64,000 bases of DNA from Mycobacterium sp. E183 (GTDB lineage Bacteria > Actinomycetota > Actinomycetes > Mycobacteriales > Mycobacteriaceae): the NCBI RefSeq assembly GCF_001667735.1, contig NZ_LZJN01000156.1, forward strand, positions 1 through 64,000, written 5' to 3'. Below the pieces are notes generated by a model. It did no database searches and had not been told where the DNA came from. It saw only the letters and a program-made list of their open reading frames with translations. Positions 58,594-64,000 of this stretch are shown piece by piece; the first letter of the stretch is position 1; the number at the start of each line of letters is the position of its first letter. Made by a program: the position numbers and the translations under genes.

Positions 58594-60125
58594 CGGCCCT
58601 CGGCACCGATCGCCGGCGCGAAACATTCGCCGCACCAACCGGATTCCCGGATGCCGGAGCGCTGGCGTCACGACCCCGAGTGGTCGTCGTGGGCGGCGGC
58701 ATCGCGGGGCTGGCCGCTGCCACCGGCCTGGCCGAACGCGGCGTCGCCGTCGAAGTGATCGAGCGCGAACACTACCTCGGCGGCCGGGTCGGCGGCTGGA
58801 CCGAACGCGAAAACGGGACCGACCTCGCCATGAATCGGGGCTTCCACGCGTTCTTTCGGCAGTACTACAACCTGCGCGCCCTGCTCCGCCGCATCGAACC
58901 GCAACTGCGGATGCTCACACCCGTCGACGACTATCCGCTCATCGACGGCGCGGGGCGGCGCGACACATTCCGGGGGCTACCACGCACCCCACCCTGGAAC
59001 GCGGTGGCCTTCGCCGCCCGCAGCCCGACCTTCCGGCTTCGCGACTTCCTGCAGATCGACGCTCGCGCGGCCGCGCCGCTGGCCGCGGTGTCGGTGCCCG
59101 GGATCTACGAGCGCCTCGACCACTTCGATGCCGCGACGTTCCTCAAGAGCATCCGATTCCCCGAAGCAGCAAGGCATCTGGCGTTCGAGGTGTTCTCCCG
59201 CAGCTTCTTCGCCGACCCTTCGAAGCTGTCCGCGGCCGAGTTGGCGGCGATGTTTCACATCTACTTCCTCGGCTCGTCCGAAGGCCTGATCTTCGATGTG
59301 CCCACGTCGAACTACGACACCGCCCTCTGGCAGCCGCTGCGCCGATACCTCGAGGCGCGGGGCGTCGGGTTTCGCCTCGGCACCAGCGCCGCTCGCATCG
59401 AGGCCGGCTCGGCGGAGCCGTTTCGGGTGTGGACGGATTCGGGTGAGCGCCTGGACGCGGACGCCGTCGTGCTGGCCACCGATGTGGCCGGCCTGCAGCG
59501 TGTCGTGGGTGCATCGACCGGGCTGGCCACGGACGACTGGCGCGCACAGATCGCGCGGCTGCGGACGGCGCCGCCCTTCGCGGTCCACCGGCTGTGGCTC
59601 GATCGCCCCGTCGAGGCGCAGCGGCAGGCGTTTTTGGGCACGGCCGGCCACGAGCCACTGGACAACATCAGCGTGCTGGAGCGCTACGAACGCCAGGCCG
59701 CCGAGTGGTCGCGTGCGCACCACGGTTCTGTCGTCGAACTGCATTCCTACGCCCTCGACGCCGCGCCGTCCCGCGCGGCGGCGCTGCGGCAGCTGCGCAA
59801 GGTGTACCCGGAAACCGCGGCGGCGCAGGTCGTTTGCGAGCGACTGCTGCACCGCAGCGATTGCCCGCTGTTTGCGCCCGGCTCCTATGCGGACCGCCCG
59901 GCGGTGGTCAGCCCCCAGCCGGGCCTGCTGTTGGCCGGCGACGCCGTCCGCATCGACTTGCCGGTCGCGCTGATGGAGCGCGCCGCCACGACCGGTTGGT
60001 GCGCCGCGAACCATTTGCTGAGAAGATGGGGACTGGCCGGGCACCCGTTGGTCACCGTACCCACCCGAGGCCGGTCAGCCCTGTTGCGATGGCTCGCCAC
60101 CCGCGAAGGATCCACTCAACGATGA
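58590..60125 (+). CDS. crtU: Beta-carotene desaturase/methyltransferase CrtU
   Basis: 511 residues. FAD-binding VVVVGGGIAGLAAATGLAE, MNRGFHAFFRQYYNL (CrtU/squalene-epoxidase-like) and a C-terminal LLLAGDAVRIDLPVALMERAATTG. CrtU turns the beta-ionone rings into aromatic phi-rings with methyl migration, giving isorenieratene. Same length as Streptomyces CrtU (~512). Overlaps its neighbours at both ends. Confidence 0.92.
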   Translation: MTALGTDRRRETFAAPTGFPDAGALASRPRVVVVGGGIAGLAAATGLAERGVAVEVIEREHYLGGRVGGWTERENGTDLAMNRGFHAFFRQYYNLRALLRRIEPQLRMLTPVDDYPLIDGAGRRDTFRGLPRTPPWNAVAFAARSPTFRLRDFLQIDARAAAPLAAVSVPGIYERLDHFDAATFLKSIRFPEAARHLAFEVFSRSFFADPSKLSAAELAAMFHIYFLGSSEGLIFDVPTSNYDTALWQPLRRYLEARGVGFRLGTSAARIEAGSAEPFRVWTDSGERLDADAVVLATDVAGLQRVVGASTGLATDDWRAQIARLRTAPPFAVHRLWLDRPVEAQRQAFLGTAGHEPLDNISVLERYERQAAEWSRAHHGSVVELHSYALDAAPSRAAALRQLRKVYPETAAAQVVCERLLHRSDCPLFAPGSYADRPAVVSPQPGLLLAGDAVRIDLPVALMERAATTGWCAANHLLRRWGLAGHPLVTVPTRGRSALLRWLATREGSTQR

Positions 60126-61132
60126 ATATTCGCGAACAGCTCCAGCACCTATGGCCGGGCGTGCGGACCAAAGATTGGCCGCTGCAAGTGATTCCGCGCA
60201 CCCCGTGGGCCGACCAGCGCCCGACCTACCGCGAGGCGCAGCCCGCCATCATCGACGGCGCGCTGAAACGGGCCCAGGGCAGGCCCACCGGGAACTGGTT
60301 CGCGTTCGCCGGCAGCGCCGATGTTCGCCCCGGGCGGCCGTTCGGCGCCCGGATCGCCGGGGTTGACATCGTCGCCTGGCGCGATGACGAGCGCCGGCTC
60401 CGCGTCGGTCCGCGCGGTTGCCCCCACCTGGGGGCGGATCTGGCCACCGGGACGGTGCACGACGGCACGCTGATCTGCCGATGGCACGGACTTGCCCTGG
60501 ACGGCCGGGCGCGCGAATTCGGCTGGAGCCCGTTGCCCGGCCACGACGACGGTGTCCTGGTGTGGGTTCGGCTCGACAAGGCGGGCGGCGAAGAGCCGTC
60601 GGCCGAACCGGTGATACCGGCCCGGCCGACCGGCGACACTCTGGCCGCCGTCGCCCGGATGGCGGGCGTGTGCGAGCCCGCCGACATCATCGCCAACCGG
60701 CTGGATCCCTGGCACGGTGCCTGGTTCCACCCCTATTCGTTCACCCGGCTCGAAGTGCTCACCACCCCAACCGAAACCGTCGATCGCTTCTTGGTGGCGG
60801 TGACCTTCAGGATGGGCCGCCTCGGCGTTCCGGTCGTCGCGGAATTCAGCTGCCCGGAGGCCCGCACGATCGTCATGCGCATCGTGGACGGCGAGGGAAC
60901 CGGCAGTACTGTCGAAACCCACGCCACGCCAATCGGATCGGGCCCCGACGGCCTCCCCCGCACCGCCGTGCTGGAAGCCACCATCGCCCATTCGGACCGG
61001 CCGGGGTTCGCGCGCGCGTCGCGGGCCGCCCCCGTGGTCGCCCCTCTTATGCGCTTCGCGGCCAACAGGCTCTGGCGCGACGACCTCGCCTACGCCGAGC
61101 GCCGCTACCAGGTACGCGCCGGCCTCGGCTGA
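60122..61132 (+). CDS. Rieske-type oxygenase in the isorenieratene operon
   Basis: 336 residues. The Rieske 2Fe-2S site is C100-P-H102 and C119-R-W-H122. A mononuclear-iron motif D195-x2-H198-x4-H203 (DPWHGAWFH) matches the D/Ex2Hx4H of Rieske non-haem oxygenases. It is thus likely to activate O2 rather than only carry electrons. A third carboxylate, expected far downstream, could be D320 or D321. ATG overlaps crtU by four bases, so it is made with the aromatic carotenoid enzymes. Ring hydroxylation of isorenieratene is the natural guess; other carotenoid oxidations are possible. Confidence 0.85.
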   Translation: MNIREQLQHLWPGVRTKDWPLQVIPRTPWADQRPTYREAQPAIIDGALKRAQGRPTGNWFAFAGSADVRPGRPFGARIAGVDIVAWRDDERRLRVGPRGCPHLGADLATGTVHDGTLICRWHGLALDGRAREFGWSPLPGHDDGVLVWVRLDKAGGEEPSAEPVIPARPTGDTLAAVARMAGVCEPADIIANRLDPWHGAWFHPYSFTRLEVLTTPTETVDRFLVAVTFRMGRLGVPVVAEFSCPEARTIVMRIVDGEGTGSTVETHATPIGSGPDGLPRTAVLEATIAHSDRPGFARASRAAPVVAPLMRFAANRLWRDDLAYAERRYQVRAGLG

Positions 61133-61145
61133 CGGGGAAATCGCC

Positions 61146-61505
61146 GTGCGGAAAGGGTATGTCGCCGCCGTCGTCCTGACCGTTGCCGTGCACCTCGCCT
61201 ACCTGGCCTACGTGCCGGTCGGCGGCTTCCTCGCGCTGCGCTGGCCGCGCACCATCGTGCTGCACCGGGCGGCCGTCGTCTGGGGCGTCGCCGTTGTCGC
61301 GCTCAAGCTGCCCTGCCCGTTGACGTCGGCGGAATCGTGGGCGCGTCGCCGCGCCGGGATGGATCCCCTGCCCACCACCGGGTTCGTCGACCGCTATGTC
61401 GCGGGCCTGCTGGTGCCGTCCGGCCGCGTCGGTGTCGCGCAGGCATTCGCGTTTCTATGGGCCGCCATCTCCTGGGGCCTGTTCGAGCGGCGCGTCAGCC
61501 GCTGA
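61146..61505 (+). CDS. DUF2784 small membrane protein
   Basis: 119 residues with about three hydrophobic segments and the DUF2784 pattern (CPLTSAESWARRRAG, then GFVDRYVAGLLVPSG). Function unknown. GTG at 61146, 13 bases after the Rieske gene, so it probably belongs to the crt operon. Overlaps the opposite-strand gene at 61495 by 11 bases. Confidence 0.82.
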   Translation: MRKGYVAAVVLTVAVHLAYLAYVPVGGFLALRWPRTIVLHRAAVVWGVAVVALKLPCPLTSAESWARRRAGMDPLPTTGFVDRYVAGLLVPSGRVGVAQAFAFLWAAISWGLFERRVSR

Positions 61506-61743
61506 GGCCGGGCTGTGCCGCGGGACCGCCGGCGGCCGCCGAATCCGTGACGGGCGGCGCCGCTTCGTGCTGAGGCCGACGGGATTTGCGCTGCCACAAC
61601 GCCCACGTGGCAACCGAAACCGCGACGGCCGAGAGGATCAAGGTCGGCCAGAGGGCCAGCTGCGCCAGCCACAAGTCGCGCTGCAGGCGCACCACGGTGC
61701 GCCGGCCACGCCAGACGCGCCTCGGCATCTCTTTGACAGTCAT
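61495..61743 (-). CDS. Small single-helix membrane protein
   Basis: 82 residues, ATG at 61743 (MTVKEMPRR). A basic start and one hydrophobic helix (LALWPTLILSAVAVSVATWAL), then an Ala/Pro tail. Mycobacteria contain similar tiny proteins of unknown role. Convergent with the DUF2784 gene, overlapping by 11 bases. Could be spurious; codon use and a clear helix support it moderately. Confidence 0.55.
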   Translation of the reverse strand: MTVKEMPRRVWRGRRTVVRLQRDLWLAQLALWPTLILSAVAVSVATWALWQRKSRRPQHEAAPPVTDSAAAGGPAAQPGLSG

Positions 61744-61845
61744 CGCAGCTCTCATACCCCGGAGCGGGCGAATCAAACGCCACCGCGCGAGAGGATTTCA
61801 CGCTTCAACGGGTTTGGCTCACCGCGCTGGGGGCTAGTCACCAGC

Positions 61846-62139
61846 ATGAGCACTGAATCGCGCGATCCCGCCGAGCCGTCATCGCGATCGTTCACCCGGC
61901 TAGCGGCCGCATGGTGGGCCCTCGTGGTCGGCCTGCTGATCCTGATCGTGCTGCTCATCTTCGTCGCGCAGAACACGGACTCGATAACCGTGCACTTCCT
62001 CGCTTTCCACTGGAACCTGCCGGTCGGAGTTGGCTACCTGCTGTCGGCGGTGGCCGGCGCCACAACGACGGTGCTCGTCGGCGCCGCCCGGATGATCCAA
62101 CTGCGCAGGGCGGCCAAAAAGCAGCTCAAGGCGCTTTGA
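61846..62139 (+). CDS. LapA/DUF1049-domain membrane protein
   Basis: 97 residues with two helices (WWALVVGLLILIVLLIFVAQN and GYLLSAVAGATTTVLVGAARM) and the LapA family's QNxxxxxVxFL pattern (QNTDSITVHFLAFHW). LapA-type proteins stabilise lipopolysaccharide assembly in Gram-negatives; the mycobacterial role is unknown. ATG at 61846; downstream gap holds an AT-rich dyad. Confidence 0.85.
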   Translation: MSTESRDPAEPSSRSFTRLAAAWWALVVGLLILIVLLIFVAQNTDSITVHFLAFHWNLPVGVGYLLSAVAGATTTVLVGAARMIQLRRAAKKQLKAL

Positions 62140-62216
62140 TTCTCGCGGCGCGCAAAACCCTTCCTCAGCAAAGCGTTCCCCAATGCGGCCTGCTGGCGCG
62201 TCCGCAGTCTGACCAC

Positions 62217-62241
62217 TAATTTAAATATTAATTAAATTAAG
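62217..62241. promoter_or_regulatory. AT-only dyad upstream of the 62315 gene
   Basis: Twenty-four of these 25 bases are A or T in a ~68% GC region. TAATTTAA (62217-62224) and TTAAATTA (62232-62239) are complementary arms around seven bases. Read as 7-base units it is TTAAATA TTAATTA AATTAAG, the same period as the crt boxes. It lies 74 bases before the ATG at 62315 and probably binds a dimeric regulator, perhaps the MarR protein. Confidence 0.6.
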
Positions 62242-62314
62242 CGGCTAGACCCCCTCGCGGCGATTCGGTTCAGGTTTCACCGGGAATGCCACAGCGACAG
62301 GGCGGGAGGAACTC

Positions 62315-62737
62315 ATGGGCCACAACGGAACAAGTGATGCGGTCGCGCAGGCGGTGGGCAAAGTCACCGAGGCTCTGGAGACCGTCGAGCGCGCCCGCGG
62401 ACACCTATATTCGTTCCATCAGCTGACCGGGCGCGCCGACCTGCAACTCGACGACGCGGTGGCCCGGCTGAACGAGATCGGACACGCCGAGCTGGCCCAG
62501 CACATCAGCCGGGAACTCGTCGGGCGCAACGTGTTACCGGGTCGGTGGACCTTCCAGGTGGTCGACGACTACGACGACGGCTACTACCGCTGTTTCCGCG
62601 AGATCGAGCGGCTGGTGCGCGACCGGCTCACCGAAGGACGTCGCCATGTCCACGAAGCGCAGCTCAAGGAACGCCGGCGCACGGCGGGACATCCCGCCCA
62701 CACCGCCACCCCCGACGACCACTCGGCGAAGGAGTGA
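62315..62737 (+). CDS. Conserved hypothetical protein (mycobacterial)
   Basis: 140 residues, soluble, mostly helical and charged: TEALETVERARGHLYSFHQLTGR, then DDAVARLNEIGHAEL, FQVVDDYDDGYYRCFREIERLVRD and a His/Thr tail. I know no function. ATG at 62315 follows GGGAGGAACTC. Four bases before the SDR gene, so both are likely expressed together from the AT-rich dyad region. Confidence 0.78.
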   Translation: MGHNGTSDAVAQAVGKVTEALETVERARGHLYSFHQLTGRADLQLDDAVARLNEIGHAELAQHISRELVGRNVLPGRWTFQVVDDYDDGYYRCFREIERLVRDRLTEGRRHVHEAQLKERRRTAGHPAHTATPDDHSAKE

Positions 62738-62741
62738 ATTG

Positions 62742-64000
62742 ATGCATTGCGTCGTGTTCGGCGCCACGGGATACCTGGGGACGCGGCTCATCCCGCAGCT
62801 GCTCGCGAGCGGGCACTCCGTGCGCGTGCTGGCGCGCGACCCGGCCAAGCTCGGCGACGTTGCATGGCGGGCAGATGTCGAGGTCGTTCAGGGCGACGTC
62901 ATCGACGCCGGCGCCGTGCGGCGGGCACTCGACGGTCAGCAGGTCCTGTACTACCTCGTGCATTCGCTGATGCGCTCCGATTTCGTCGACTTCGACCAGC
63001 GCGCCGCACGCAACGTGGCGGAGTGCGCAAACCAGGCGGGCCTGTCGCGCATCGTCTACGTCGGCGGCATCACGCCCGACGGGCAGCGGCTCTCCGACCA
63101 TCTGGCCTCACGCGCCCAAGTGGGGCTGCTCCTGCGGGTTTCGGGCGTGCCGACCGTCGAGTTGCGCGCGGCCGCCATCATCGGGGCGGGCTCGGCCAGC
63201 TTTGAAATGCTGCGGTACCTCACCGAGCGCCTGCCGCTGATCGTCGCCCCACGCTGGCTGAGGACCTGCGTCCAACCCATCGCCGTGCGCGACGCGCTTT
63301 ACTACCTGCTGCACGCGGCCGAGTTGCCCTGCGACGTGAACCGGCCTTTCGACATCGGCGGACCCGACCGCTTCACCTACACGGAGATGATCCGCAAATA
63401 CGCCGTGATCGCGGGCCTGCCCCGGCGGCCCGCGGTCCCGGTGCCGCTGTTGAGCCCGCGGCTGTCGGCGCCGTTCGTGGACCTGCTCACCCCACTCCCC
63501 CGTCAGCTGGCCGTTTCGTTGATGGAGTCGCTGGAAAACGACGTGGTGTGCGCCAATCACGACATCGCCCGCTACATCCCCGATCCCGAGGGCGGGCTGA
63601 CGCACTACGAAGAGGCCGTCGAACTTGCCCTGGCGCACGTGCGCGAACAGGACCTGCGCACCCGGTGGTCCCGCGCCGACACCAACGGTGCGCCTTCCCG
63701 ACCGCTGCCGACCGACCCGCAATGGTCGGGCGGATCGCTGTACGAGGATGTGCGTCAACGCAATAGCCGCACGGACGCCGAGACGCTCTGGCGTGCCATC
63801 CAAACCGCCGTCGCCGAGCGCAACTGGTCGGCGTTCCCCCTGGAATGGCCCTTGCGCGGATGGATCAACGGCACGCTCGGGGCCCTCCGGCCGCGGCGCC
63901 GGACGCTCGACGGGCAGAAGTTGCACGAGGGCGAGGCCCTGGACTGGTGGCGGGTGGAGCGCATCGACACCCCTCGGCTGCTGCGATTGCGCGCCGACCT
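62742..64000 (+). CDS. SDR (NmrA-like) with C-terminal DUF2867, 3' truncated by the window
   Basis: At least 419 residues, open to the last base. N-terminal Rossmann VVFGATGYLGTRLIPQLL and VEVVQGDVID; atypical SDR without a clear YxxxK. The end (EALDWWRVERIDTPRLLRL) begins a DUF2867 domain. Such proteins (YbjT-like with DUF2867) are of unknown function; some sit near pigment or lipid genes. ATG at 62742 has GAAGGAG upstream. The stop is outside. Confidence 0.86.
   Translation, partial: MHCVVFGATGYLGTRLIPQLLASGHSVRVLARDPAKLGDVAWRADVEVVQGDVIDAGAVRRALDGQQVLYYLVHSLMRSDFVDFDQRAARNVAECANQAGLSRIVYVGGITPDGQRLSDHLASRAQVGLLLRVSGVPTVELRAAAIIGAGSASFEMLRYLTERLPLIVAPRWLRTCVQPIAVRDALYYLLHAAELPCDVNRPFDIGGPDRFTYTEMIRKYAVIAGLPRRPAVPVPLLSPRLSAPFVDLLTPLPRQLAVSLMESLENDVVCANHDIARYIPDPEGGLTHYEEAVELALAHVREQDLRTRWSRADTNGAPSRPLPTDPQWSGGSLYEDVRQRNSRTDAETLWRAIQTAVAERNWSAFPLEWPLRGWINGTLGALRPRRRTLDGQKLHEGEALDWWRVERIDTPRLLRLRAD

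Overview
The window is high-GC DNA from a Mycobacterium, most likely a pigmented slow grower. Gene order and protein sequences follow the M. tuberculosis block ppk1-mutT1-hupB-leuDC ... trmU-iscS ... fixBA-Rv3030-Rv3032. GTG starts, 1-4 base start/stop overlaps and mycobacteria-specific families (MmpL/MmpS, LppZ, LpqA, Cfp6, EspI-like) agree. The species is inferred; an aromatic-carotenoid cluster and the absence of the esx/PE/PPE block after lpqA argue against the M. tuberculosis complex. M. tuberculosis names are from recall, not a search.

Region 1 (1-6.2 kb): the 3' end of ppk, preceded by a fold-back inverted copy of itself at the window edge (probably a contig-end artefact), then mutT1, hupB, leuCD with a divergent IclR regulator, an F420/PPOX-type protein, and tRNA-Glu(CTC) and tRNA-Gln(CTG). 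Region 2 (6.3-17.5 kb): gltX, an FAA hydrolase, an MFS transporter, leuB, serA, a WrbA-like flavoprotein, and ilvBNC behind a textbook attenuator (11-codon Leu/Val/Ile leader peptide plus U-tract terminator), then cfp6. Region 3 (17.5-34.8 kb): DoxX, lppZ, gatB, an orphan EspI-like ATPase, pfkA, gatCA, an ACT protein, an accessory TetR-MmpS-MmpL cassette with a 23-bp operator, a cystathionine lyase-like enzyme, ligA and a membrane protein.

Region 4 (34.8-48.6 kb): a MetE-like protein, lpqA, mnmA-iscS, a 3 x 56 bp tandem repeat, a PlsC/OlsB-like acyltransferase pair, an Fe-S photolyase/cryptochrome with an SRPBCC partner, etfBA, and the methylglucose-lipopolysaccharide genes (methyltransferase, GH57 branching enzyme, GT4). 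Region 5 (48.6-64 kb): a TIGR01777 epimerase, a secreted hydrolase, a catalase-fold-like protein, a degenerate secreted trypsin-like protein, a MarR regulator divergent from the carotenoid operon crtE-crtI-crtB-crtYc-crtYd-crtT-crtU-Rieske-DUF2784, then small membrane proteins and an SDR/DUF2867 protein that runs off the end.

How the genes work together: leuBCD, ilvBNC and serA make branched-chain amino acids and serine. gltX, GatCAB and the two tRNAs form the indirect Gln-tRNA pathway. iscS and mnmA supply and use sulfur for tRNA 2-thiolation. The crt genes should make isorenieratene, and the terminal Rieske protein is a candidate tailoring oxygenase. AT-rich boxes with TTAA-type cores repeating every 7 bases occur on both sides of the MarR/crtE intergenic region and again near 62.2 kb, with a related box at 50.0 kb. 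This suggests a small co-regulated pigment/envelope regulon, the most interesting unreported structure I can see here.
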